Source: an uncultured Porphyromonadaceae bacterium
GTDB taxonomy: Bacteria; Bacteroidota; Bacteroidia; Bacteroidales; UBA11471
Length of the DNA: 64,000 nt
Direction: 5' to 3'
Assembly: GCA_900547555.1 (NCBI GenBank)
Contig: URHG01000009.1
Coordinates: 1-64,000 of the forward strand
Part shown: piece by piece, positions 43,250 to 52,239 of the stretch
Layout: each line of letters begins with the position of its first letter
How positions within the stretch are numbered: position 1 is the stretch's first letter
The notes under the pieces: model-generated
Told to the model about the DNA's origin: nothing
Databases searched by the model: none
Seen by the model: the letters and a program-made list of their open reading frames with translations, nothing else
Made by a program: the position numbers and the translations under genes

Positions 43250-45706
43250 TTATTGTTTCCCTTTCACTTTGGAGAGATATTCGCTGGGAGACTTTCCCGT
43301 ATGCTTTTTAAAACATCGGCTGAAATACCGGGGATCGTTGAATCCCGAACAGTAGGCGATTTCGGCGACACTCATTTCGTTATTGCCCTGCATATATTGG
43401 AGCGCTCGTGTGATACGGTTCGCTATGATAAAGTCTATCGGGGTACAGTTGAATAACGTTTTCATTTTTTGTAGGAGTTGTTTGCGGCTCATACCCAGGT
43501 GTGAAGCCAAGTCTTCCACTTTGAGGTCGGTATCGCTGATATGAGCATCTAAGTAAGCGAGAAGTTTTCGGCTGAATGCATCGTTCTTGTCCGTTATTTC
43601 GGGACTGGAAAACGATGAGTCGGAGTCTGGCACAGGGATAACGTCGGGTGCGCTGACTTCTTGTTGCAATGCCCGTAACTTTTCCATCGCTTTTTGAGTC
43701 TGCTTTTTTACGTATCGGTCGATGAGTCTCCAACCTCCGGCGATTGACAGCAGAAGCAGTATGGCCATGCACCAGCGTATGCTTGTTTTTTCGTACCAGT
43801 AGGGTTGTATTTCAATTATAAGTTGTCGTTCATTGTCGAGCCATCGGCCGTCTCCATTGGTGGACCGCACGGCAAAAGTATATTTCCCGGCCGGGAGGTC
43901 GACATAAGGGGCGGTCTCGTTTTGTTCGGTAAGAAGCCATTCCTTATCTTTGCCGATCATGCGATAGGCGTACCATACCGGGGAGGTGCGATTGTAGTCG
44001 AGAACCGAGAACAGGACGGAAAATTCTCTTTCCTCGGGCCGCAAAGAGATCATAGTGTCGGTATCGACGATAATGGAATTTTGTGTTTTGAGGGTTCGTA
44101 TTTCCGAGATATAAACAGGGGCGAAGTTTGAGCGTTTGGCGACTTTCCGGGGATCGAATTGTACCCAGCCCTCGCGACACCCTTTCATGATACAAGAATC
44201 GTTCAGCGCGAAAAACGGATTGATGGAAAAATGCCTTACCTCTTTGGGAGAAGAGGGCGGGTAATGGTTTATGATTTTTTCTATCGGGTCATAAGAGAAT
44301 ACCGAACGATTGGTAACTCCCCAAACCAAGCCTTTGTCGTCGCTATACAAAGCGGCGACCGAAGCGGGAAATTGGTGGGTATCGATTTTTCGGAAAGGAA
44401 CTTTTTCTTGCAGGTAGTTTTTCCCGACGATTTCGCATAACTGGCCTCCGCAGGAAAGTATGACCTGACCGTTGCGGCTTTGCGTAACGGCTAATATATT
44501 GTTTTGCGGGAGAGAGGTCGTATCGGTCTTGTCGTGTGTTTGGTGGTAGAACCGGAGTTCGCTGTAATCATTGAATCGTGTGTTGCAACAGTATAAACCG
44601 TTCTCGGAGAAAATCAGCAGTATATCCTCTTTGAGTTCCAAAAAACCTTTGATGGATTCGGGAATTTTACCCTGAACTTTACTCAAACCGGTCGATGCGT
44701 TGGAAAAAATATATGAGCCTGTACTGTCCGGGCGGGCGATATTGAGTTTATTGTACTGTCCGCCGACCCATAACGTACCTTGCCGGTCGATGTGGATTTC
44801 GTATATGTTCTCGAAATCGGGATATTCCGGGTTTGTTGCATCGGTTTTGAATTTCTTGATTTTGAAACTGTTCCCGCCGTTTTGCGGTTGCAAGATGAGT
44901 AATCCGTTTTCTCTTGCAGTCATCAAGATATTTCCACGACGATCCTGTTTGATAGAATGGATAGGATAAGGAAAGGCTGTATTTCCCTTTACGATACGTC
45001 CGTCGGGGGAGAGATAGCCGAGCGGATTCATGGTCGCGTCGTGTATTTGTATGCGGTTGTCGGTCGATACGACCCATACGCGTTGTTTATCATCGCGGGA
45101 AAAAGTAACAACTTCGCTTTTTCTGTCGATATTATCGAACAGAGATGTTTGACGGGTGATGAGCCACAATCCGCTGCTTGTACCTATCCATAGGTTACTG
45201 TCGCGGTCGTATGTGTGCATATAGATACGGTTGACTTCGGGACACTCGACCGATGCCAGAATTTCCTGCCAGCGGTCGTTGGGTACGGCTTTGTTCCGTT
45301 TGTATTCCCGTACGTCTTTCAGTTGTTGCAAATCTTCGGGCAAGTTGCCGAACTTTTCACGTTTCCGGTCGAACATGACAATCGTGTTCCGCTGTTGGCA
45401 TAAGATATGGTGGGAAGCGTGTTCTTGAATACGGTCTATGCGGTTCGATGATAACGGACAGTCGGGAATCGGGAAATATTGTTTGATGTCACTTCCGTCG
45501 TATCTGTAAAGTCCTTCATTGGTAGCCAGCCAAATCAGGCCCACGCTATCTTGCAGAATCGACTTGACGACATAATTGGGTGTCTCGATAACTTGGAGGC
45601 GCCAAAAACTTTTCTGTCCGTATCCGTTTATGACGAATAGAATCGATAGAACGATTGCGTTTGTCAGTTTTTTATATGATATTTCATTCGTTGACCGTTG
45701 TTTCAT
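43250..45706 (-). CDS. Membrane sensor-regulator: periplasmic propeller, Y_Y_Y and AraC domain without kinase
   Basis: A protein of 818 residues. N-terminal sensor repeats of the two-component-regulator propeller type are visible (DSVGLIWLATNEGLYRYDG, DRDSNLWIGTSSGLWLI, DRQGTLWVGGQ). A Y_Y_Y domain (about 555-640, WYAYRMIGKDKEWL then YTFAVRSTNGDG) and one membrane helix at about 645-666 follow. Only about 45 residues separate the helix from an AraC-type DNA-binding domain (about 713-812, LASHLGMSRKQLLQKM and EIAYCSGFNDPRYFSRCFKK). Hybrid two-component regulators have histidine kinase and receiver domains in between; here both are absent, as in SusR-like regulators. The pectate lyase genes next door are the likely target. 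Confidence 0.88.
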   Translation of the reverse strand: MKQRSTNEISYKKLTNAIVLSILFVINGYGQKSFWRLQVIETPNYVVKSILQDSVGLIWLATNEGLYRYDGSDIKQYFPIPDCPLSSNRIDRIQEHASHHILCQQRNTIVMFDRKREKFGNLPEDLQQLKDVREYKRNKAVPNDRWQEILASVECPEVNRIYMHTYDRDSNLWIGTSSGLWLITRQTSLFDNIDRKSEVVTFSRDDKQRVWVVSTDNRIQIHDATMNPLGYLSPDGRIVKGNTAFPYPIHSIKQDRRGNILMTARENGLLILQPQNGGNSFKIKKFKTDATNPEYPDFENIYEIHIDRQGTLWVGGQYNKLNIARPDSTGSYIFSNASTGLSKVQGKIPESIKGFLELKEDILLIFSENGLYCCNTRFNDYSELRFYHQTHDKTDTTSLPQNNILAVTQSRNGQVILSCGGQLCEIVGKNYLQEKVPFRKIDTHQFPASVAALYSDDKGLVWGVTNRSVFSYDPIEKIINHYPPSSPKEVRHFSINPFFALNDSCIMKGCREGWVQFDPRKVAKRSNFAPVYISEIRTLKTQNSIIVDTDTMISLRPEEREFSVLFSVLDYNRTSPVWYAYRMIGKDKEWLLTEQNETAPYVDLPAGKYTFAVRSTNGDGRWLDNERQLIIEIQPYWYEKTSIRWCMAILLLLSIAGGWRLIDRYVKKQTQKAMEKLRALQQEVSAPDVIPVPDSDSSFSSPEITDKNDAFSRKLLAYLDAHISDTDLKVEDLASHLGMSRKQLLQKMKTLFNCTPIDFIIANRITRALQYMQGNNEMSVAEIAYCSGFNDPRYFSRCFKKHTGKSPSEYLSKVKGKQ

Positions 45707-46040
45707 GGTATCTGTCTTGAAATTTCTATTTCCCGAAGAACGGAATGGCGAGTCGGGTTTGGGCTGTAATTGATAAGCTATGTGTTTTTCGGTGATTTAT
45801 CCTTTCCTATATTTTTACGGCGAAGAATGGCTTACAGCATAATTTCTTTTGACAAATATAGTGAAAGTCGAGTGCAGGGGCAAATGGAAACGAAGTTTTT
45901 GAATTTGACTCTGCCGAACCACGTCCTATATTTTACAAATATAATCAAAAGTCTTTTATTTTCTTGTAGATGATATGGAATATATTTTCGGACGTTCCGG
46001 AGTGAAGCGTGAAGGAGAAAAGTGGATCGGTTTTTGAATA
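45707..46040. other. Upstream region of the sensor-regulator gene
   Basis: This stretch has no gene. It contains two minus-strand TATATTTG elements (plus strand CAAATATA at 45853-45860 and 45936-45943), either of which could start the regulator transcript with a leader of about 145 or 230 bases. I see no repeat and no copy of the TCCACAT site. Confidence 0.5.
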
Positions 46041-46076
46041 AATAAAGAAAGGAGGCTGTCGCCTCCTTTCTTTATT
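46041..46076 (-). terminator. Terminator of the agmatine/flavodiiron operon
   Basis: A 16-bp perfect stem (AATAAAGAAAGGAGGC and complement, 4-base loop) ends 15 bases past the FprA stop on the minus strand. Confidence 0.88.
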
Positions 46077-46091
46077 CGTATGGAAAACAGA

Positions 46092-47285
46092 TTACGCCAT
46101 TTGCAGTTTGTCGGCGATCGCTTTTGCCAGTTCGCGGCATTGCTGCATCGATTCGTCGTTTCCGCCTTGTTTCATTTCGACCGGACAGCCGGGCATATCC
46201 CAATGCATTTGCTCTCCGAATGCCGTCAGCTCTTTGACCGAACGACAAGCCCAACTGTATGAGCCGAAACAACCGAAGATACGTGATTTTATTTCCCGGT
46301 TGCGGAGAGCCGATACAAGGAGTTCTACGTCGGGGAAAAGCAGAGTGTTGTAGGTCGGGCTTCCGATAATCAAGGCTTTATACCGGAAAATATCGCGTAG
46401 GATATACGACTTGTCCGATACCGAAACATCGTGCAATACAATATTTTTTATGCCATTGGCTGCCAGCTCTTTGGCAATTTCTTCGGCCATTTGTGCCGTA
46501 TGTCCGTACATGCTTCCGTAAGCGATGACGACACCCTCTTCTGCTTCGTACCGGCTCAATTTGTCATATATACCGATGACCTTTGCAATGTTTTCCTTCC
46601 ATACCGGGCCATGGGTCGAGCATATCAGTTCGAGGGGGACTCCCGAAAGTTTCGATAAGGCTTTCTGCACGGGAGCACCGTATTTGCCTACGATGTTGGC
46701 GTAGTAGCGGACCATTTCGTCCCAATATATATCACAGTCGAGTTGCGTGTCTACGATGCCGCCTTCGAGAGCGCCGAAACAACCGAAAGCATCTCCCGAA
46801 AACAGAATCTTTTCTTGTGGGCAGTACGATACCATAGTTTCGGGCCAGTGTACCATAGGAATCAGGTAAAACACCAGCTCTTTCGAACCCAGACAGAGCG
46901 AGTCGCCTTCTTTTATGGTAATCGTATTGTCGGTAATGCCGTAAAACCCTTTTACCATATCGAGCGTTTTGGCATTGCCTACGATTTCTATTTGCGGATA
47001 AGCACGTTTTACGGCGGCAATAGATGCGGAATGGTCGGGTTCCATGTGGTTGATGACCAGATAATCGATCGTGCGGCCGTTCAGAATCTTTTGAATATTG
47101 TCGAGATAGGCTTCGGTACAACTTGCCTCTATCGTATCGATAAGCGCTACTTTTTCGTCGACGATCAAATAGGAGTTGTACGAGACGCCGTAGGGAAGCG
47201 GCCAAAGTGCTTCGAATTTGTGGGTCTTACGATCATTTGCTCCCACATAGTAGATGTGCGGTGCGATTTCAGCTAAAAGATTCAT
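46092..47285 (-). CDS. FprA-family flavodiiron protein
   Basis: A protein of 397 residues. The N-terminal metallo-beta-lactamase-like domain has the diiron motif NHMEPDHS (His80, Glu82, Asp84, His85) and GDAFGCFGALEGG, followed by STHGPVW. From about 253 a flavodoxin domain binds FMN (IAYGSMYGHTAQMAEEIA). Flavodiiron proteins reduce oxygen to water or nitric oxide to nitrous oxide, protecting anaerobes. It lies 30 bases downstream of aguB with no terminator, so it may share the operon. Confidence 0.93.
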   Translation of the reverse strand: MNLLAEIAPHIYYVGANDRKTHKFEALWPLPYGVSYNSYLIVDEKVALIDTIEASCTEAYLDNIQKILNGRTIDYLVINHMEPDHSASIAAVKRAYPQIEIVGNAKTLDMVKGFYGITDNTITIKEGDSLCLGSKELVFYLIPMVHWPETMVSYCPQEKILFSGDAFGCFGALEGGIVDTQLDCDIYWDEMVRYYANIVGKYGAPVQKALSKLSGVPLELICSTHGPVWKENIAKVIGIYDKLSRYEAEEGVVIAYGSMYGHTAQMAEEIAKELAANGIKNIVLHDVSVSDKSYILRDIFRYKALIIGSPTYNTLLFPDVELLVSALRNREIKSRIFGCFGSYSWACRSVKELTAFGEQMHWDMPGCPVEMKQGGNDESMQQCRELAKAIADKLQMA

Positions 47286-47315
47286 ATATTTATTTTTTTA
47301 GTATTTAATTGGTGT

Positions 47316-48203
47316 TTAGTCGATAAAACGTCGGGTTATGTTATCGTAAGCATCGATGCGCCGGTCTCGTAAGAACGGCCACCAACGACGCACCTGTTCC
47401 GAGCGGGAAAGGTCTACTTCGATCGTGTGGACAGATTCCGAGTCGTTTGGCGCCTGCCACAGAATTTCACCTTGCGGGCCGGCGACGAAACTGCTTCCCC
47501 AAAATTGTATGCCTCGGGTCTGTCCCGAGGGATCGGGTTCGTGACCGACACGGTTGACCGATATGACCGGAAGCCCGTTGGCAACGGCATGGCCTCGTTG
47601 TGAAATGATCCATGCATCGCGTTGTCTCTCTTTTTCTTCGGTGGTATCGCTACTTTCCCAACCGATGGCGGTGGGGTAGATGAGCAGATCGGCCCCTCGC
47701 AATGCCATGAGACGTGCGGCCTCGGGATACCATTGATCCCAACATACCAGTACGCCCAGACGGCCTATCGAGGTCGTTATAGGCTCGAATCCCAAATCGC
47801 CCGGCGTAAAGTAGAACTTTTCGTAGTAGGCGGGGTCGTCGGGAATGTGCATTTTGCGGTATTTCCCGGCAATGGAGCCGTCCTTGTCAAAGACAACGGC
47901 CGTATTGTGATATAGTCCCGGTGCCCGGCGTTCGAAGAGCGATGTAACGAGAACGATGCCCGATTGACGGGCTATCTTGCTGTAAAAGTCGGTCGACGGT
48001 CCCGGGACGGTTTCGGCCCAGTCGAAACATTCGGTATTTTCGGTCTGGCAGAAATATAGGCTGTTGTGCAGTTCTTGGAGTACCACGAGTTGGGCGCCCT
48101 GCTCGGCGCAACGTTCTATGCCGGCTTTGAGTCGGAGCATGTTTTCCTCCCGGTTGGGAGTGTTGGACTGTTGTATCAGACCTACGGTGATTTTCTTTTC
48201 CAT
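47316..48203 (-). CDS. aguB: N-carbamoylputrescine amidase
   Basis: A protein of 295 residues of the nitrilase superfamily with the triad Glu44 (VLQELHNSLYF), Lys117 (KYRKMHIPDDPAYYEKFYF region) and Cys154 (VCWDQWYPEAARL). The sequence IYPTAIGWE and the FWGSSFVAGPQGE segment are those of AguB. It hydrolyses N-carbamoylputrescine to putrescine, CO2 and ammonia. It is 9 bases downstream of aguA, the preceding pathway step. Confidence 0.95.
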   Translation of the reverse strand: MEKKITVGLIQQSNTPNREENMLRLKAGIERCAEQGAQLVVLQELHNSLYFCQTENTECFDWAETVPGPSTDFYSKIARQSGIVLVTSLFERRAPGLYHNTAVVFDKDGSIAGKYRKMHIPDDPAYYEKFYFTPGDLGFEPITTSIGRLGVLVCWDQWYPEAARLMALRGADLLIYPTAIGWESSDTTEEKERQRDAWIISQRGHAVANGLPVISVNRVGHEPDPSGQTRGIQFWGSSFVAGPQGEILWQAPNDSESVHTIEVDLSRSEQVRRWWPFLRDRRIDAYDNITRRFID

Positions 48204-48212
48204 GATGCGTTG

Positions 48213-49253
48213 TCAGATATTTAATGCGCCTTTCGGGTATTGCATGGTAACACAATGCAACGACCCGTGTTGTTTGATAAGCGGTCGACAGTCGATACCT
48301 ATGATTTCATATCCGGAAAAAGCTTGCTGCAAAATGCGTGCCGCTTCCCGGTCATTGTCAGGTTGATTGTATGTAGGGTACAAAATGGCATGATTCAGAA
48401 CCAAAAAATTGGCATACGTCGCCGGTAACCGTTCGCCTTCGTGATAGATGGGGTCGGCCATAGGCAATGGTAGAAGGCGGAAAGGTTTTCCATCAAGCGT
48501 ACGGAACGAACGGAGTTGCCGTTCCATTTCGGTGAGAGCTTCGTAGTGCATGTCGTCTTTATCGGCACAACGTACATATACGATTGTGTCGTCGGGACAT
48601 AAGCGGGCCAGTGTATCGATATGGCTGTCGGTGTCGTCGCCCGACAGGAAACCGTAGTCGAGCCATAATACCTGTTCTACCGAGAAGTTCTCTTTCAGAT
48701 AGCCTTCGATTTGCTTTTTATCCCATTCTCCGTTTCTGTTGGGTGAGAGCAGGCATTCCGATGTCGTAAGCAGTGTCCCTTTACCGTCCGATTCGATGGA
48801 ACCGCCTTCGAGAACAAAGTTCAGTCGATTGATATATTCGCCGTTGAACAACCTGTGTTCATGGATACGGCTGGTAATCAGATTATCGAGATTGGCGGCG
48901 AATTTTAGTCCCCAGCCGTTGAATGCGAAATCGAGAATTCGGGTTTGGCCGGTTTCCTGTTGTATGAGGGTGATGCCGCTGTGGTCGCGCGCCCAAGTAT
49001 CGTTGGTTTCACATTGAAGATACTTGATGTTTTTCCCGCAGACTTTTGCTTCGATACGGCTGCGGACAAGCTCTATATCGGGTGCGACGATCAGTAACGG
49101 TTCCCTTTGGGAAATTTCACGGGCTATATCGGTGAAACAAGATTCTACCTCATCGAGCATGTCATGCCAGTCGGTCTCGGCATGTGGCCATGTAAGTTGT
49201 ATGCCCGATTGCGGATACCATTCGGCCGGAAGTATGTAATTGGTCTGTTTCAC
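48213..49253 (-). CDS. aguA: Agmatine deiminase
   Basis: A protein of 346 residues. Family motifs are WPHAETDWHDM, TNDTWARDHSGIT, FNGWGLKF, VLEGGSIESDGKGTLLT and GDDTDSHIDTLARL, with the nucleophile Cys334 in HGSLHCVTMQYPKG. It converts agmatine to N-carbamoylputrescine and ammonia, the first step towards putrescine. Its start overlaps the stop of the DUF2148 gene by 4 bases, indicating coupled translation. Confidence 0.95.
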   Translation of the reverse strand: MKQTNYILPAEWYPQSGIQLTWPHAETDWHDMLDEVESCFTDIAREISQREPLLIVAPDIELVRSRIEAKVCGKNIKYLQCETNDTWARDHSGITLIQQETGQTRILDFAFNGWGLKFAANLDNLITSRIHEHRLFNGEYINRLNFVLEGGSIESDGKGTLLTTSECLLSPNRNGEWDKKQIEGYLKENFSVEQVLWLDYGFLSGDDTDSHIDTLARLCPDDTIVYVRCADKDDMHYEALTEMERQLRSFRTLDGKPFRLLPLPMADPIYHEGERLPATYANFLVLNHAILYPTYNQPDNDREAARILQQAFSGYEIIGIDCRPLIKQHGSLHCVTMQYPKGALNI

Positions 49254-49786
49254 TTGTTTTCTTTGGGTTTACGGTCGAAGAACGGATTTTTCGATGAGGC
49301 ACTGATGGGTATGGCGATACATTGGTGGCAATCTTTCAGCAGGCCCAGCCGTTCGACGGCCCAGCCGGCCGAAAACATAACCCGGCTGTCGACTCTCAAA
49401 TCGGCTGCTTTGGCGCAAGCCGAACCGATGGCAATTCCCACGTCGATGGAGTTTATGGCGCAGGGAGTATCTTGCGGTTTTTCGGCGCAGGTCGCATAGC
49501 CGCAGTAGGCGCAATTAAGTCCTTGCGGAGCCTGGCGAGTTCCGATGACAATCATGGCGTCGGCGCTTTGTATGTTTTCGCTGTCCCGGATAAGGAACTT
49601 CATGCCGGTTTCTTCGGCGAGTCGGAGCAGCTCTTCCGATACGGCGTCGATATCCTCATCGCTTAGCGTGATGATTTCTATAATATCTACACCTTTGCCT
49701 TTGGGGGCTGTGCGGGCGGCCAGCATGATTTGTTTGGCCGCTTCGAGCATATACTCTTTACGGGTCTCTCTTTCGTTGATGATCAT
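49250..49786 (-). CDS. DUF2148 iron-sulfur (ferredoxin-like) protein
   Basis: A protein of 178 residues. Cysteines cluster in NCAYCGYATCAEKPQDTPCA and again in SACAKAADL and DCHQCIAIP, consistent with an iron-sulfur cluster as in DUF2148 proteins. The N-terminus (INERETRKEYMLEAAKQIML) is typical. These proteins occur widely in anaerobes with no fixed biochemical role. It is the first gene of the minus-strand operon with aguA, aguB and fprA. Confidence 0.85.
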   Translation of the reverse strand: MIINERETRKEYMLEAAKQIMLAARTAPKGKGVDIIEIITLSDEDIDAVSEELLRLAEETGMKFLIRDSENIQSADAMIVIGTRQAPQGLNCAYCGYATCAEKPQDTPCAINSIDVGIAIGSACAKAADLRVDSRVMFSAGWAVERLGLLKDCHQCIAIPISASSKNPFFDRKPKENK

Positions 49787-49808
49787 ACCTTATCTATAAA
49801 TAGCGATG

Positions 49809-49816
49809 CAAAGATA
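49809..49816 (-). promoter_or_regulatory. -7 element TATCTTTG for the DUF2148-aguA-aguB-fprA operon
   Basis: The plus strand reads CAAAGATA, 23 bases upstream of the DUF2148 gene ATG. Confidence 0.65.
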
Positions 49817-49945
49817 GCAATTATCGGGAATATCTCGGGAGGGGAGCGGTAGAATATGGTAAAGGATTATTTGTTTTGAATTTTTATACCTATTTTTGTA
49901 ATAAGAATGTAATGAATTTGTTATCTTTCCCTCATATAATGCTCT

Positions 49946-49953
49946 TATCTTTG
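49946..49953 (+). promoter_or_regulatory. -7 element TATCTTTG for the phosphate transporter gene
   Basis: TATCTTTG lies 18 bases before ATG 49971. A TTTG at 49917-49920 could be the -33 box, with a rather long 25-base spacer. Confidence 0.65.
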
Positions 49954-49970
49954 CACCAAAATTAAAGAAC

Positions 49971-52217
49971 ATGGATACAATTTTTTTAGGTTTCGTTGTC
50001 TTTTTGTTCCTCTTGGCCATTTTCGATTTGTGGGTCGGAGTGAGTAACGATGCCGTGAACTTTTTGAATTCTGCTATTGGAGCGAAAGCTGCCCGGTTCA
50101 GGACGATAATCATTATCGCCGCCATCGGCGTTTTTTGTGGGGCATCGATGAGCAACGGTATGATGGATATAGCCCGGCACGGTATTTTCCGTCCCGAGCA
50201 ATTTTATTTTTATGAATTGATGTATGTTTTTCTGGCTGTGATGGTTACAGATATCGTATTGCTCGATATATTCAATTCTTTGGGAATGCCTACATCGACG
50301 ACTGTGTCGATGGTCTTTGAACTTTTAGGAGCGTCGTTTGCGTTGGCTCTGGTCAAATTGGCTTCCGACACGACCGGACTTACATTTGCCGATCTGCTGA
50401 ATACCGAGAAAGCCCTGTCGGTGATTCTGGGTATTTTCCTTTCTGTGGCTATTGCTTTTTTCTTCGGAACTTTGGTGCAATATATTTCCCGCATCATATT
50501 TACGTTCAACTATAAGAGCAAGATGCGATGGAAAGCCGGCTTGTTCGGAGGTATAGCAGTAACGGCGATTATCTATTTCATGCTTATAAAGGGGGTGAAA
50601 GATCTCTCTTTCATGACGGCAGAGAATAAAGCTTTTGTACATGATCATACCGCGCTTATACTGGGTGGCTGCTTGGTGTTCTTTACGGTTCTGATGCAGA
50701 TATTGCACTGGTGTAAAGTGAATGTTTTCAAAGTGGTCGTTCTTGTCGGAACATTTTCTTTGGCAATGGCTTTTGCCGGAAACGATTTGGTCAATTTTAT
50801 CGGTGTGCCGTTGGCCGGATATTCTTCCTATCAGGATTATATGGCAAACGGGGCAGGAGATCCGACGGGTTTTCTGATGGGATCGTTGAACGGCCCGGCC
50901 AAGACGCCTTTGTTTTTCCTGATCGCGGCAGGGGCGATAATGGTATTCTCTTTGGCGACCTCCAAAAAAGCGCATAACGTGGTGAAAACATCGGTCGACC
51001 TTTCTCGGCAGGATACGGGCGATGAGGTGTTCGGGTCTTCACGTGTGGCACGTAGCCTTGTCCGCTGGTTTACTTCGGTCAGTGCATGGGTGGTAGACGT
51101 AACCCCCGAGAAAATACGTCTGTGGATCAATAGCCGTTTCAATCAAGATGAAGTACAAATAGAGAACGGAGCGGCTTTCGATTTGGTTCGGGCATCCATC
51201 AATTTGGTTTTGGCGGGCTTGCTTATCGCTATGGGAACCTCTCTTAAATTGCCTCTTTCCACGACCTATGTAACATTTATGGTGGCTATGGGTACCTCTC
51301 TGGCCGACCGGGCATGGGGGCGTGAAAGTGCCGTGTTCCGTATTACCGGAGTCCTTTCGGTGATAGGCGGTTGGTTTATAACGGCCGGAGCTGCTTTCCT
51401 GATTGCTTTTGCCATAGCCCTTATCATGTATTTCGGTGGGGTATGGGCAGCCATTGCGATTGTCGTATTGGGAGTAGGCGTGTTGATTCGCAGTAATATC
51501 GTTTATCGTAAGAAGTCGAAGACAGAGAAAAAAGACATGATATTCTACGATATGTTGGCAACGAAAGACAAAGAACAGGTATGGACTTTATTGCATCGTC
51601 ATATCGTTGAAAACCGTTGTATCTTCCTTTCCGATACGATACAGATATACGGTAATATAACCGATGGATTTATTCATGAAGATTTGAGAATGTTGCGTAA
51701 GGCAGATACCATGTTGCGGCAGGAAAAAAGTATTTTGAAAAATGTACGCCGTAAAGAGACGTTGGGAATGCACCGTGTAACAAAAGAAATAGCCATTGAG
51801 AAAAATACATGGTTCCATTTGGGGTGCAACAGCTGCGAACAGATCATGTATAGTTTGCGTCGTATCTGTGAACCGTGCCTCGAACATATCGATAATAATT
51901 TCACCCCGCTTCCTCAGAAGTTCATTGATGAATTCGTTCCCATGAAAAATGGTGTCATCTTGCTTTTTGAACAGGCTCTGACGATTTTGAGAAACGGACG
52001 TTTTGAAGAAACGATCGAGTTACGTGCCGATTGCGAACGAATGAAAGATATGTTTTCTCGCAAACGTAAGGCTTTGGTCGAAAGTATTCAGGACGAGGAA
52101 CGGAGCGAATACATAAGTGTTCTGTATGTGTATCTCAATCTTTTGCAAGAATCGCAGGAAACCGTCTCCTTGTTGAGACATATGTTGAGGGCAGACCGTA
52201 AATTGAATCAGGCTTAG
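49971..52217 (+). CDS. PiT-family inorganic phosphate transporter with PhoU-like C-terminal region
   Basis: A protein of 748 residues. The two PiT signature regions are FDLWVGVSNDAVNFLNSAIG (residues about 18-37) and AMAFAGNDLVNFIGVPLAGY, with GMPTSTTVSMVFELLGASFA and LPLSTTYVTFMVAMGTSLAD as the matching TST motifs. Membrane helices extend to about residue 505. The last 240 residues are cytoplasmic and helical, like a PhoU/DUF47 module, which may regulate the permease. It is followed after 22 bases by a phosphate-selective porin-like gene. Confidence 0.92.
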   Translation: MDTIFLGFVVFLFLLAIFDLWVGVSNDAVNFLNSAIGAKAARFRTIIIIAAIGVFCGASMSNGMMDIARHGIFRPEQFYFYELMYVFLAVMVTDIVLLDIFNSLGMPTSTTVSMVFELLGASFALALVKLASDTTGLTFADLLNTEKALSVILGIFLSVAIAFFFGTLVQYISRIIFTFNYKSKMRWKAGLFGGIAVTAIIYFMLIKGVKDLSFMTAENKAFVHDHTALILGGCLVFFTVLMQILHWCKVNVFKVVVLVGTFSLAMAFAGNDLVNFIGVPLAGYSSYQDYMANGAGDPTGFLMGSLNGPAKTPLFFLIAAGAIMVFSLATSKKAHNVVKTSVDLSRQDTGDEVFGSSRVARSLVRWFTSVSAWVVDVTPEKIRLWINSRFNQDEVQIENGAAFDLVRASINLVLAGLLIAMGTSLKLPLSTTYVTFMVAMGTSLADRAWGRESAVFRITGVLSVIGGWFITAGAAFLIAFAIALIMYFGGVWAAIAIVVLGVGVLIRSNIVYRKKSKTEKKDMIFYDMLATKDKEQVWTLLHRHIVENRCIFLSDTIQIYGNITDGFIHEDLRMLRKADTMLRQEKSILKNVRRKETLGMHRVTKEIAIEKNTWFHLGCNSCEQIMYSLRRICEPCLEHIDNNFTPLPQKFIDEFVPMKNGVILLFEQALTILRNGRFEETIELRADCERMKDMFSRKRKALVESIQDEERSEYISVLYVYLNLLQESQETVSLLRHMLRADRKLNQA

Positions 52218-52239
52218 CTTCACCGGGAAATCGACGAAT

